From Homarus americanus (Eukaryota; Arthropoda; Malacostraca; Decapoda; Nephropidae), in NCBI RefSeq assembly GCF_018991925.1, contig NW_024735554.1, positions 805,229 through 869,228 on the forward strand: DNA of 64,000 nt. Reading direction: 5' to 3'. Below, piece after piece: positions 46,493 to 58,918 of the stretch (position 1 is the stretch's first letter; each line of letters begins with the position of its first letter). The notes under the pieces are model-generated. The model was given only the letters and a program-made list of their open reading frames with translations, did no database searches and had not been told where the DNA came from. A program made the translations under genes and the position numbers.

Positions 46493-46834
46493 TCAAGTGA
46501 TCAGCCATCAGCTACAAACATTAAGTGATCAGCCATCAGCTACAAACATTAAGTGATCAGCCATCAGCTACAAACATTAAGTGATCAGCCATCAGCTACA
46601 AACATACAGTGATCAGCCATCAGCTACAAACATTAAGTGATCAGCCATCAGCTACAAACATTAAGTGATCAGCCATCAGCTACACACATTAAGTGATCAG
46701 CCATCAGCTACATACATTAAGTGATCAGCCATCAGCTACAAACATTAAGTGATCAGCCATCAGCTACAAACATTAAGTGATCAGCCATCAGCTACAAACA
46801 TTAAGTGATCAGCCATCAGCTACACACATTAAGT
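46493..46834 (+). repeat. 28-bp minisatellite, 12 copies
   Basis: AAGTGATCAGCCATCAGCTA followed by CAAACATT repeats every 28 bp with only single-base variants (CACACATT, CATACATT, one ACAGTG). The high homogeneity suggests recent expansion. Confidence 0.97.
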
Positions 46835-47245
46835 GGGTCCAGTACCCAAGTGAACAAATCCAGGTTAATATGGACAGCAGTTGTTAAGTTTCTAGGCTGG
46901 GTAGTGAGCTAATCAAGAGCTTGTATGAGGGAGTTTGTTCCGACACTAAATGCGGTAAAGCTTATTCGCACTACACTCGGTTTTGCAAATGTAAAGCTGA
47001 TGTGTTGTACCATAATCCCAGCAAGGTCGAGAGCACAGTGGAGGCGCACAATAAAACAATTAGCGTAACATCACATCACCAATGCTGGAAATATTACTTT
47101 TATTAACACAAATGATTAGTGTTGTGAGGCCTTAAGGGAAAACAAATACATTAGCTTTTTACACAAACAGTAAACCAATATTTCTTTTTGTGAAAGTGAG
47201 AGTTTTCGATCTCCCAAAGCTAGAAATATTGGACTATCGCCATCC
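46835..47245. other. Unique DNA
   Basis: A 61-codon Cys-containing ORF at 46921-47106 has no recognised domain. Confidence 0.4.

Positions 47246-47247
<2 letters not shown>

Positions 47248-47291
<44 letters not shown>
47248..47291 (+). repeat. (CA)n microsatellite
   Basis: About 21 CA units. Confidence 0.97.
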
Positions 47292-47292
<1 letters not shown>

Positions 47293-47439
47293 TCATATAC
47301 CCAATACACCTAAATATTGCATAGTGTACATATAACAGTTAATATACACTAATAACCTCAATTAGAAGTAATTCATAGTTCATCATCTTTTTGTCCTTTA
47401 GCCTTCTCTCTCTCATTTCCATTATTCCACTGCCTAATC

Positions 47440-47655
47440 TATACCTGGTCTCCTGCGGCTTCGACATCAATCAACTGCCTAACACCTGGTGTCCTGCGGC
47501 CTAAACATCAATCAACTGCCTGAAAACACCTGGTGTCCTGCGGCTTCGACATCAATCAACTGCCTAGCTTACCTGGTGTCCTGCGGCTTCGACATCAATC
47601 AACTGCCTAGCTTACCTGGTGTCCTGCGGCTTCGACATCAATCAACTGCTTTCCA
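47440..47655 (+). repeat. Roughly 42-bp minisatellite, 5 copies
   Basis: CCTGGTGTCCTGCGGCTTCG and ACATCAATCAACTGCCTAGC alternate with a period of 41-44 bp. Confidence 0.92.
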
Positions 47656-47884
47656 ACACCAGCGGCAACCTTCACGCATAAATATTCACCTCTTGTATAG
47701 TTAACACCCCTTGCCTTAGATCCCTAGCAAGATAAAACACTATAAACCATACATATTATTCATTAAACTTCTACCTTAATGGAAATCCGATGAAAATTGC
47801 CCCTTACTGTAATTGGACAAACACGACAATAATCCTCTCTAGGTCAGTTGTTTTGGTATTTAGATTAACCAACTATCAAGTTCC

Positions 47885-48138
47885 AGGTGTGTTAGTGGTG
47901 TGGAGGGGTGTAGTAGTGTGGTGGTACAGGGTGAAGGAGATATTGTGCGTGTTTTGGTGGGTGAGTGCAGGATGTTGTGGTGGTGGGTGGGTGTGTTGGT
48001 GGTGTGTTGGTGGTGTGTGTTGGTGGTGGGTGGGTGTGTTGTGGGTGTTGTGGTGGTGGGTGGGTGCGTTGGTGGTGGATGGGTGTGTTGTGGTGGTGGG
48101 TGGGTGTGTTGTGGTGGTGGGTGGGTGTGTTAGAGGTG
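47885..48138 (+). repeat. G/T-rich minisatellite (GTGGTGGTGGGTGGGTGTGTT units)
   Basis: Units of about 20-28 bp; the plus strand has almost no C. It directly precedes the SINE. ORFs such as VVVGGCVVVV are by-products. Confidence 0.9.
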
Positions 48139-48139
48139 C

Positions 48140-48460
48140 GATACTGGCGGCTTGTGGTGTTATGGTCAGCATGTTCGATCCCCGGGCAGGGTGAAACTAT
48201 GGGCAAGTTTCTTGACGCCATTTGCCTGTGTCTCCCCAGCAGTAACTGGGAACCTGGATGTTAATCGATTTGCGGATCGTGTTCCGGGTTAATGGTAAGC
48301 CAGTGCAGTAAGCGAGTTGTCCGGTCTTCTCGGACTATTCCTTGACAATTGGTCATGCAACTCGTTAACTTTTGGGTGTGGTTGTGTTGGCGACAGCTTC
48401 TACACCTTAAACAAATTCACGCCTAGGTGGCCCTTGGGCCGGCCGGTGAGGGATATATTT
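48140..48460 (+). mobile_element. tRNA-derived SINE
   Basis: A pol III B-box-like GTTCGATCCCC lies at about 48172-48182 within ATGTTCGATCCCCGGGCAGG, as in a tRNA T-arm. It is followed by a body (GGGCAAGTTTCTTGACGCC, then CCAGCAGTAACTGGGAACCT) of a kind I recall as abundant in decapod genomes. The A-box half is degenerate or partly deleted. A poly-A or simple-repeat end is not clear, and GT-rich DNA follows. The retrotransposition machinery would come from a LINE. Confidence 0.65.
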
Positions 48461-48770
48461 TGAGTGTTGTGGTAGCTTTGTTGTTGTTGATGGGTATAGT
48501 TATTGTGAGTGCAGGGGGTTGTGGTGATTGGTGTGGTGTGTTAGTAGTGGGGAGGGAGATGTAGTGGGGTGGTGCAAGGTGTGGTGGTGGATGGGTGTTG
48601 TGGTAGGTGGGTGAGTGTTATTGTGGTAGGTAGTTGTGTCAGTGGCATGGAAGAGAAGTGTAGTGTGGTGGTAATGAGCGAGAATGGTATTGTGTGAGTG
48701 TTGTGGTGGGTGTTGTTGTGGTGAGTGGTTGTAGTTATGGTAGGGTTGTAGTTATAGCGGTTGTATTACA
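48461..48770 (+). repeat. Degenerate GTGTTGTGGT-rich low-complexity DNA
   Basis: The composition resembles the 47.9-48.1 kb array, suggesting the SINE inserted into it or that the array was interrupted. Confidence 0.6.
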
Positions 48771-49819
<1,049 letters not shown>

Positions 49820-49906
49820 AGATGACAACTAGTGTATTATTAAACATTCATTAAGAACACTCTGGTACTGAAGGAAACTATTGTATGATAAAGGCTGAGG
49901 TACGTG

Positions 49907-50268
49907 AGGGAGGGAGTTGAGCCACAAGTTGATATGAGAGAAGTTGTGTTGGTGGGCGAGACTCGGTCGCCGTCAACCTCACTGATAACCGCAGAAAAAT
50001 ACTGAAGCTCACCTGCTGGATAGTCCAATAACGACTTGGTGTCTTTCCTGAGTAAACTTGAATTTTACCACCTGAGAGAACATTTCTCCCTGGTCACACA
50101 CACACACACACACACACACAGGGTCTTGTGTATTATAACATTTCCACGCTAACCTGGCCCATAAGCCACACTCCTCTTCTATACTAATAGCTGATTGGTT
50201 CATTGAAATTTCAAACTAAATGTGGTCTCATTTGGTAAGCAGACCTGTTATTATCTAAAATAATGATA
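49907..50268 (-). repeat. Dispersed repeat, arm 2 of an inverted pair (partner 30336-30711)
   Basis: Reverse complement of 30336-30711 with few substitutions. The internal microsatellite is (CA)n at about 50095-50120. The arm is cut by the N gap at 50269, and the match on the other side continues exactly to that edge, so more may be hidden in the gap. Confidence 0.88.
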
Positions 50269-50368
50269 NNNNNNNNNNNNNNNNNNNNNNNNNNNNNNNN
50301 NNNNNNNNNNNNNNNNNNNNNNNNNNNNNNNNNNNNNNNNNNNNNNNNNNNNNNNNNNNNNNNNNNNN
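50269..50368. other. Assembly gap (100 N)
   Basis: Placed exactly at the end of a repeat shared with 30336. Confidence 0.99.
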
Positions 50369-50435
50369 GTCTCCACTTTTGTCGCTGACATTTTATCATC
50401 TTGGTCGTACCAACCTGAACTTCTGAATGTCGCTT

Positions 50436-50870
50436 CCATATCTATATAAATGCAGATATACCTAATCTATATAAATGCAGATACACCTAATCTATATAAA
50501 TGCAGACGCACCGATTCTATAATAATGCATTGCATATACACCTAAACTATATAAATGCATATACACCTAAACTATATAAATGCATATACACCTAATATAT
50601 ATAAATGCATATACACCTAATCTATATAAATTCATATACAAATAATCTATATAAATGCATGTACACATAATCTATATAAGTCCATATACACATAATCTAT
50701 ATAAGTGCATATACACATGATCTATATAAGTGCATATAAACATAATCTATAAAATTGCATATACACATACTCTATATAAATGCATATACACATAATCTAT
50801 ACAAATGAATATACACCTAATCTATACAAATGTATATACACTTAATCTATATAAGTGCAAATTGTGATGG
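50436..50870 (+). repeat. 25-bp satellite, about 17 copies (continues at 51688-51705 and 53600-53785)
   Basis: Unit TCTATATAAATGCATATACA plus CCTAA or CATAA, 25 bp. It resumes for most of one unit just before the LINE at 51706 and for about 7 units after it, so it was one array split by insertions. Confidence 0.92.
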
Positions 50871-50935
50871 TTTATCAGACCACAGTTTACAGCTCAGAAA
50901 AAGTCCAAACCTGACCTTACATTAGGGAGGTCAAA

Positions 50936-51618
50936 TGTAAGGGGACCCCTCGCCGCCGCCCGATCAGCTCAAACCGGGGTCAGGACCTTACAAGTCAAGG
51001 AACTACAGATCAGCCAGCACCCTGTCACACGGCCCCAACAACTAGATAAAGAGGCACCCAGTCAGCATTAGTGGTCATCTGCCGGCTCTTCTCCCAATAT
51101 ATAGGACGTTGTAGTCCTCCCTCAGGATGCACACAGAGGGAGTCTAGTACCAGAGAAGGGCCAGTGACGACGTCCCCAGTCCCGCTCACAGGAAGAAGTC
51201 TACTACAAATAGAGGTGTCAGCCGGGTCCATCGACACAGGACAGAGTCACGAAGTCCTCCCTCCGGTCGGGAGGGAGACTTCCCTCCCGACACCGGTGTC
51301 ACCAGCTAAGCACCTGCTGGGCCTCCCCCAGGTCACGTGAGTATTTGTCAGAGCTATCCATAGGATGAGTTACATATGTGGGAAGTGCATTCATTTCATG
51401 TTTGTGTCCGAGAATCAGTGTCTAGTAACGTAAATATAATGTCCTAGTAACATAAATATAATGTCCTAGTAACTTCGATAGAAGGTGTTATTAATGTGTC
51501 CATGCCATTGTCGTAATTAATAAATAGTTGTAACGAAGTGGTGTTTACAAGATAACCCCAAATAAAGGGTAAGAGAAAGTAATTAACCGGCCACGTTACT
51601 AAACTTCCTCTCTTTACA
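50936..51618. repeat. Possible solo LTR inserted in the 25-bp satellite
   Basis: This GC-richer segment begins TGTAAGGGGACC and ends CTTTACA, giving TGTAA...TTACA inverted ends. It contains an AATATATAGG TATA-like site near 51102 and CCAAATAAAGGG, a possible poly-A signal, near 51560. Flanks (TCAAA and TTCCT) show no duplication, so boundaries are uncertain. No coding region was identified. Confidence 0.35.
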
Positions 51619-51705
51619 TTCCTACTACTATCAATATTCTACCTATGTGTAATCTTCTTCATGTGAGTTTTGTCTCATCATAAAATACAGCTAATCTATA
51701 TAAAT

Positions 51706-53474
51706 GCTGTCCTGACTAATTCTTCCTCTAGTAAATCCTTCTGGTCCTTAGCTAAAAACATCTGTAACAACTTCTGCACGCCTTCTTATCCTCCCCTCTT
51801 CCGTCCCAATAACTCTATAGCCAACTCTCCCCCTGAGAAAGCCAACCTCTTTGGCACCTTATTCTCCTCTAATTCCACCTTAGACGATTCCTACTCTACC
51901 CCTCCTATCCCTGCACCTCCTACTGAACCTATGCACTTTCCTATAATCTCCACTCGCAGGGTTGCCGGTGTGTTATCCAGGTTGGATGTAAGTAAGGCGC
52001 ATGGACCGGACGGAATACCCCCTCGTGTTCTGAGGGAGTGTCCTGAAGCCCTGGCCCCTGTGCTTGCTTGCCTCTTTCGCCTTTGCCTCAAAATCCAAAC
52101 TTTTCCTTCTTCTTGGAAGCATGCCTTGGTTCAGCCCATCCCGAAGAAGGGTGACCATTCTAATCCCTCTAACTATCGCCCCATTGCCCTAACTTCATCC
52201 CTCTCTAAGATTTTCGAAACTATCTTGAACTCCCATTTTCTCCGTCACCTTGAACGCCTTTCTCTTTTGTCGGATCACCAGTATGGCTTTCGCCAGGCGA
52301 GATCTACTGGTGATCTGCTCTCCTATTGCACCCATCTTTGGTCATCCTCTCTTAGGGATTATGGGGAAACTTTTGTCGTGGCCCTCGACATCTCCAAAGC
52401 ATTTGACAGGGTATGGCACAAGTCTTTGCTATCTAAACTTCCCTCTTTTGGTTTCTCTCCCCCACTTTGTTCTCTCATCTCTAGCTTCCTTGAGAATCGA
52501 TCCATGGCAGTTGTTGTCGAGGGATCGATTTCTCGCTCTTTCTCTACCAATAGTGGCGTCCCACAGGGTTCTGTTCTTTCACCAACTCTCTTTCTTCTTT
52601 TTATCAATGATTTACTTCACACTACAACTAATTCTATCCATTCTTACGCCGATGATTCTACTCTTCACTCTTCCTCACATTTTCCCCTTCCTCCTAACTC
52701 TCAAACTAGATCTGTTTCTAGAACTGATATCATTACTTCTATCAACGCGGATCTGTGCAGCATCTCTGAATGGGGAGATACAAACTTGGTTAAGTTCAAT
52801 AGTAACAAAACTCAATATTTACCAATTACACTTTGTAAAGTAGACGATCTCCCACCAATTACATTTCAGGACGCTATCATCCTCCCAAATTCTGAAATAA
52901 ATATGTTAGGCCTCACCATTTCCTCCAATATGTCCTGGAAATCACACATCCTTAGTATAACTAAAGCTGCCTCCCGAAAGTTGGGAATGCTGTACAGATG
53001 CCGCAGCTACTTCACTCCTGAGCAGTTGCTCCAAGTATATAAGGGATTCATTCGTCCTAACTTGGAGTACTGCTCTCATATCTGGGGTGGCCCTTCTTCT
53101 GTCCAACTATTAGATAGGGTGGAATCAAAGGCATTTCGTCTTATTAACTCTCCTCCTTTAGTCGACAATCTCTCTTCCCTTTCTCTTCGCCGCAATGTTG
53201 CTTTACTCTCTCTCTTTTACAGGTACTTTAACGGGTGGATTTGGCATCCTGTGTACCGCCAGCAAGGCCGTGGGTTCGTAACACACGTCTTGCCCGCGGT
53301 GCCCACCATTTCTCTGTGGATGTCGGTCACACGAGAATAACCCGTTATAGTACCTCCTTCTTTCCTCACACAGCCAAACTGTGGAATGCTCTGCCTTCTT
53401 CTGTGTTTCCATGCTCTTACAATCTGTCTCACTTTAAAAAGCTGGTTTTCCGGCATCTTCGTGGTGTAGATTAA
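51706..53474 (+). pseudogene. LINE ORF2 reverse transcriptase, one frameshift
   Basis: Frame to 53340: VSKAHGPDGIPPRVL before RT, then PIPKKGDHSNPSNYRPIALT, QYGFRQARSTGDLL, VVALDISKAFDRVWHKSLL (motif A), [15 protein letters not shown] (motif B), YADD at 52645-52656 (motif C), LGLTISSNMSWKSHI and FIRPNLEYCSHIWGG. A frameshift near 53235 moves the C-terminus into another frame, which reads RGAHHFSVDVGHTRITRYS, TAKLWNALPSSVFPC and FKKLVFRHL to TAA at 53474. All RT catalytic Asp residues are present. The endonuclease is missing. It would act in target-primed reverse transcription. Confidence 0.88.
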
Positions 53475-53590
53475 TACAGTATAACCTTTTTTTCTATATT
53501 TTCAATTTCTTTCCGTTCTTTTTTTTTCGCCCCCCAGGCTCCGTTGTGGGTCGTTTGACCTGTGCCCGGGTGGGCTAATTCCCGTAAAAA
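51706..53590 (+). mobile_element. Jockey-like LINE, 5'-truncated, inserted in the 25-bp satellite
   Basis: The element starts mid-ORF2 directly after the satellite sequence CTATATAAATGC. It ends in a 3' UTR with CAGGCTCCGTTGTGGGTCG and CTAATTCCCGTAAAAAAAA, followed by satellite again. A TATATAAAT motif at both junctions may be the target duplication. The 3' UTR is shared with 30762-30905 and 34566-34650. With one frameshift in about 1.8 kb of coding sequence it appears the youngest LINE here. Confidence 0.9.
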
Positions 53591-53599
53591 AAATATATA

Positions 53600-53785
53600 T
53601 ATAAATATAGGTACACCTAATCTATATAAATGCATATACACATAATCTATATAAATACATATACACATAATCTATATAAATGCATATACACCTAATCTAT
53701 ATAAACGCATATACACCTAATCTATACAAATGCATATACACCTAATCTATACAAATGCATATACACCTATTCTTTATAAATGCAG
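53600..53785 (+). repeat. 25-bp satellite, right part
   Basis: About 7 units of the same TCTATATAAATGCATATACA satellite as 50436-50870, resuming after the LINE poly-A. Confidence 0.92.
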
Positions 53786-54399
53786 TTGTTATATGTGAAT
53801 TGTATTCAACAGGTTTCGACCGAATTATACTCATCGAGTCAACGACAAGGGTTTAATTGTCCTGCACAAACCAAAATCGCTCCTATGAGCGATTACAATC
53901 GACATTAATGGCTACGGTAAACGACACGACCCTGTTGTTAATAAATCCCCGACTCGTTCGGAAACCATTTACCACTTAATAATCTCTAATCTCCCTATAA
54001 AACTTTCAACTTCTTCTACAAAGACAGTAAGGCACACCTCATAGACATTCCCAATCTTCAAAGAGCCATTACGTATATACTGTACACTTATATATACTTC
54101 ATGAAGACATTACACAGTTATGAAAGATTCTTAAACATACCTTCCATAGATCAAGTGGTGTCCTAAGCCGGGGTCTATTGAGTCACTGGTCCACAGAAAA
54201 ATAATGTTTCTAACTTGTATCAGGTAACTCTGACCCATAACTGAAAGGAACAAATTGCTGTTAAAAAATATACAAAGTCAGTTAGGCATGTAAATTGTAG
54301 ATTATACCTTGGGAACTAACTAAGATATCTGTGTACGTTCTCTATATACCTCGATTCATTTGCAACACACACACACTTTCCATTGGAAAATCATTAATG
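53786..54399. other. Unique DNA without recognisable genes
   Basis: Nothing recognisable. Confidence 0.4.
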
Positions 54400-54813
54400 C
54401 AGTAAAGACTCCGATAACGACGGTTCGACCAACGACTATTAGTATTTAAGACCCTGGTTAATTTAGGACCCAATTCAATTTACATCATTATTTTATTCGT
54501 ATTTACGACGAAAATATAATAGAAATAAAATAAAGTAATATTTTCATATAAATAATAACTAAATTTCGACATCTATTATATAAAACAAAAATACTGTAAA
54601 AAAAAAAAGAAGAGCGCCTTACGTAAAGAAGCTGCCGGGCGACGGAAGCTGCTGGGCTAATGAGTGGTAATGCGCATCACCAGGAAACAAGATCAGAGCT
54701 TGGCGGTCCCTTTGTTTTCATGCATCTGAACAGGAACAGGAGAAAAACTTTCTCGGGTTTCTTACGGCACTTTTGACACCTTTGAGTCCCTATTCAACCT
54801 GAGCAAGAGAGCA

Positions 54814-55165
54814 AGTGATGGTAGTGCTGGTTCAAAAGCTAAAAGAAAATGTATAAGCTTAGCCGAGAAACTAGATGGGTTAAAACGATATGAAAAACGT
54901 GAGAGGTATGTGGATATTATATGGAGCAAGCAATGAACATAATATTATTTTTTGCAGTGGATCCATTAAAATTAACAGGAACGTGAAAAAACGCATATAA
55001 GCTCTACATAAAGAGGTATAATGAGAAAAGAAAGCGGCTGTGAAAGGTTCTTTCGACAGCTATATTATTCAAAGGCCTAAACCACCAACTTCACCTTTAG
55101 TAACAGCTTCAGCAACAGCTATCAAATCTTTATGGAAATATTCAGCTTCAGTTGAACTTGATTAA
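54814..55165 (+). pseudogene. Tigger/pogo transposase N-terminus (CENP-B-like helix-turn-helix), broken
   Basis: The frame at 54814-54936 reads SDGSAGSKAKRKCISLAEKL, then DGLKRYEKRERYVDIIWS, the first helix-turn-helix of pogo/Tigger transposases, and stops at TGA. After further stops, another frame gives GSIKINRNVKKRI and later SYIIQRPKPPTSPLV and KSLWKYSASVELD, ending at 55165. This family binds its own TIRs through two helix-turn-helix units. The copy is non-functional. Confidence 0.65.
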
Positions 55166-55575
55166 CGCAATCATCTGAGTAAAACATCACAACATTCATT
55201 GGCTGTCCTATGTTTTAGACTTTACTACCATTTGTGAGTAGAATTTATGCTTTACATTAGTAAGTATTATTTAAAACATATATGAACAGTATTGAGTGTT
55301 TCTTTCATATTCTTATGTACTAGAGAAATGACGATGTTTTCACATATACGCACTTATGTACGATGGCGTTCCCAATCTATTTCGTATTTTTCTTTACCAT
55401 TAATGGTTGCTACTTCTATTGTTCCATTTATTAACATAAATAACATTACTTAATACATACATTTTTATTTTTTTACATTAATTTTACTACAGCAACAACC
55501 AGGGTCTTATTTGTTCAGTTTCTTATGTAGAAGTAGAACCATCGTCATTCGTCACGGATGTTGGAAAAATGAACG

Positions 55576-56156
55576 TGTAGTGGACGTCTCCCCTACAAAC
55601 TGCGTAGCTGCACACCACCTGCTACCGTCTTCCCTAGCAACTTCTCGGGTTTTCCCAACATGACTCATAGCTGCTGCTGGGTATATAAGCTCTGTCTCTC
55701 CATTGAGATTCATTCTGACCATTCTTCTTGAACAAGCAACACCTCCTCCTCAGCCGCTGCCTGGCAGCCCTCGCATCTCCTCGCCTGCCTGGCGGTCCTT
55801 GCTCCCGCCAGCGAGCATGGCGACCCACCAGCTGTCCTCTGAGCTTCCTCACCAACCAACTCTCATTCTGCCCATTTTCCTGAACAAGCAACACCTCCTC
55901 CAGCAAGCTCCTAGTTGTTACATTTATTCAACCAGGAGGCCAGCAACAGGCAACATCTTCTCTAACGAAGCTCCTGCACATCTACCTCCTTCAACACGCT
56001 ACTCACCGAACGTCTTCTACTGAGCAGCTCCCCACCACACGGCATCTCCAGCACCAGACTGTCTTCATATAACTTATATATTATACAAGAAAACCACATT
56101 AGAGTTTCCTTCCATCCTGAGTGCTAGACAACATTAATATCATCGATACCCCTACA
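55576..56156 (+). mobile_element. Solo LTR (581 bp) with AACG target duplication
   Basis: It starts TGTAG and ends CTACA, and AACG flanks both sides (55572-55575, 56157-56160). A TATATAAG box lies at 55682-55689, and a GC-rich transcribed region follows with an internal duplication, CTTGAACAAGCAACACCTCC near 55727 against CCTGAACAAGCAACACCTCC near 55881. The layout fits an LTR retrotransposon, probably Gypsy-like, reduced by LTR-LTR recombination. Plus and minus ORFs inside (90-106 codons) are low-complexity. No internal region remains. Confidence 0.75.
55682..55689 (+). promoter_or_regulatory. TATA box of the solo LTR
   Basis: TATATAAG about 106 bp inside the LTR, at the step from AT-rich to GC-rich sequence. 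It orients the LTR on the plus strand. Confidence 0.5.
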
Positions 56157-56879
56157 AACGAATACAATGGCGTCTCGTCTCCTCTTTTGTGTTTTAATAT
56201 TTTACATATTATGAATGAATTGCATTGTTCATTTCGCATATATAAACATTAATTCGATCAAATACATATTCAGTATTAAACAAAAATGAATCTTTTGTAC
56301 ATATTCTTACGATAAATGAAGTGGTTCATTGAGGGCACAAGTATACATTGCCGTTCCACTATCACACTCCTTTTTTTCTTTAACATCAATGGTTACTTCT
56401 ACTGTACATTAAATGTTACTTTTATTGTACATTAAATGTAACTTTTACTGTACATTAAATAACATGAATTAAAACATACATATTTTTTTTACATTAATTT
56501 TACTTTAGCAACAACCAGTGTCTTATTTTCTGGTTTCAGATAGATAACTGACATTATGGGTGTGTAAACACGACAAAATTAATACCGTCCCATTTCCTCT
56601 TGTCTGATCATATTATTATTGATTTATATTGTATAAGGTGCTTCTATAAACATTATACATTATTTAAAGATTATATTTTGCACTTTTCATTAATTGTATT
56701 GTTTTGGGGGGAAAGGTAGGTAAAAAGCCACACAAAAAATATGAAAAGGTCACACTTGGGAACGCATCTCATTATTATTGCTTTATTTTAATGATAATTA
56801 ATGATTCATGATACGATGATTCACCTTACACGACAATATTGGAGGACACATTACCGTCGTTATTCGAAGCTTTACTGTA

Positions 56880-57590
56880 CTTACAGCAATAAATATAATA
56901 ATAATTATTTAATTTAATTTAATTTGCCTCTTTTTATATGTACAAGTGTGTAAACCAAAACAAAAAAATAAAAAAATACATACAGGTTCAAGCTCCCTCC
57001 CACATCTGAGCAGGATATATGAAATTAATGTACCATTAATTTGATAATCGTATTTCTTGTGTACTCTTAACGGGTTACCGATACGACGTATACCCTCGAC
57101 GTACGAGAGGGGTCGAGTGACTGTCAGGTCTTCTCGAGAACTCTAATACGCCCTTATGATTGGACATCAAATACCCAATAATAACCCCTTGAGGAGCATC
57201 ATTATGTCAAGCTCCAACACGCCTTAAAACAGGACAACCAGTGAACAATTCCAACAAGAGATTTCCTCAAATGGTGTTTCGGACTATACCCTCAAAGACA
57301 ACTGCAGGTAGCCTTAAACCAAACCCCACATCTCATAAAACAAAGTTGAGTAAGGCTTCAGTCTACATGCTAACTACTCACCACAATATAATACTTATGA
57401 AAACACTGTGGACTGTATGACAAGTCTACCCTACAATGAATCCCCAAATCTGCTGTACCAAGCATTCAGTTGCCTAAAAAAATTAGCAGGAAGACATCCA
57501 CCCAGGCCAAAGAGGTGACTGGAACCAAGTAGTTTTGTTACTCTGCTTCTAAAAAATGAAATGTACAACAGAGGAGCCATATACTAAGTC
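56880..57590. other. AT-rich unique DNA
   Basis: No recognisable gene or element. Confidence 0.4.
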
Positions 57591-58184
57591 AGTGGGCATG
57601 GAATCTTAGCTCTCGGTCTAAGCGTTCCTTCTATCGTGGGCTTTGGTTGAACCGGGAGATGCCGTTTCTTAATTTCTGCAACGTAAGACCCGTCGCACAA
57701 GTCGGTCTGGAAAACCCGGGGAAATCGACTCGTAGCCGGGAGCCACTCGGGCAGCTTTGCGACGGTCTAACCATTTCTCACGCCACAACCGCCGGCCAAT
57801 ACCTCCTACCGATGTCCTCTTGGTCCCGAACCATCCAAAAGAGGACCTATCATTAGTAATTGGAAAGGTATATGCCCAAGTATAATTGGTGTGTGTGGTG
57901 GTGGGACGTGTTTGTGGGAGCTCCCGTGTTTTTCGTCGAAAAACAGGGTCTTTCCAGGAGTACCCAGTCTGATTTCTAGGATTTCCGATTCGTGAGTGAC
58001 TAGTGAGTGTCGTGACCAGTACAATATCTATCTGTGATCCCCCTAAGTAGATATATTTGTCTATTTACTGGTAAATCTGTGTCTGCGAAGTGAGGTGTAG
58101 GCCCACCAAGCTCCCCTCTGTGCCACGGCTTGTAATCTAAGCCCTGTCCACCCCCACCGTCCACCCTCCCCCACCGTCCCACCA

Positions 58185-58918
58185 GGCCACCCAGCTGACC
58201 ACACAGCTAGACCATATCCTTACTGCCAGCTACTCAGCCCTCACTAGCTCCAATATGTCTAAGTTGGCTGCTGGTATTACAAATTAAATTTTCACGAAAC
58301 AACAGCTGACTGATATGATAAAGGAAGTCCAACGGACTCTCATACAGGACACCATACAACAAATGAATAAGGAGATCATTAGAAAGCTAGAAGAGGCTGA
58401 CCGGCGTCTCACTGACCAGCTAAGTGAGATTAAAAGAAGCTTGGAATTCTCGCAAGGGGAAATAAGTGACTTACAAGCAAAGTTGAACGTTGAAGCTAAA
58501 GAGAACCGATCACTCAAGACCCAAGTTCAACAGCTGAGTGAACGGAACTAACGACAACAGCAGACCGGGTGGATTATATGGATGACGCAAGGCGGCGAAA
58601 CTGAGAGTCATCCCAAAGCAAAATTTCACGCCTGCTGAATAAGCATTTTAAACTTCATGAAGTACAGGTTGACCGTGTTCAACGCGTTGGGAAACCCAAC
58701 TCCTCCCGCCCCCGCGACATTATAACAAAATTCTCATCCCCCTCTGACCGTGACAAAGTGTTTTATCAACGCAGTAAACCGAAAGGCACCACTATCTTCG
58801 TCAAAGAGGATCTCTGCCCAGGTACGACTAAAGCCCATCTACAATAATTTGACCATTTTAAACAAGCTAGGAAACAAGGGAAACACGTGACGTTCAGTCA
58901 TAAAACCCTTGTTGTGAG
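58185..58918 (+). pseudogene. LINE ORF1: coiled coil plus RRM-like nucleic-acid-binding domain
   Basis: The frame, broken by TAA near 58286 and later stops, reads TQLTTQLDHILTASYSALTS, then IKEVQRTLIQDTIQQMNKEI, KLEEADRRLTDQLSEIKRSL and SQGEISDLQAKLNVEAKENR, a heptad-rich coiled coil. After a TAA at 58548-58550 it resumes with VDRVQRVGKPNSSRPRDII, FSSPSDRDKVFYQRSKPKGT, TIFVKEDLCPGTTKAHLQ and HVTFSHKTLVVRD, the conserved core of an L1-ORF1p/transposase-22-like RRM. ORF1 proteins of this type trimerise and chaperone LINE RNA. Confidence 0.75.

Larger units (their letters stand above)
54400..56877 (+). mobile_element. Tigger/pogo transposon interrupted by a solo LTR
   Basis: The left end CAGTAAAGACTCCGATAACG and the right end (complement CAGTAAAGCTTCGAATAACG) are imperfect inverted repeats continuing with ACGGT. 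The right flank has TA (56878-56879); the left TA appears mutated to TG. Without the inserted LTR the element is about 1.9 kb. A broken transposase start lies at 54814-55165. No DDE domain is recognisable. Confidence 0.72.

Noticed and set aside
46493..46834. Regular 28-bp repeats resembling a CRISPR array
   Set aside because: There are no distinct spacers; the units are contiguous, no cas genes occur, and the DNA is eukaryotic.
48140..48230. A tRNA gene at the B-box-like sequence
   Set aside because: No foldable acceptor, D and anticodon arms precede the B box, and the downstream body is that of a SINE.
47876..48264. Overlapping Gly/Val/Trp-rich and Thr/His/Pro-rich ORFs
   Set aside because: Both are translations of the GT-rich minisatellite on opposite strands.
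55634..56023. Two overlapping ORFs of 90 and 106 codons
   Set aside because: They lie wholly within the solo LTR, whose transcribed part is non-coding and contains a tandem duplication.
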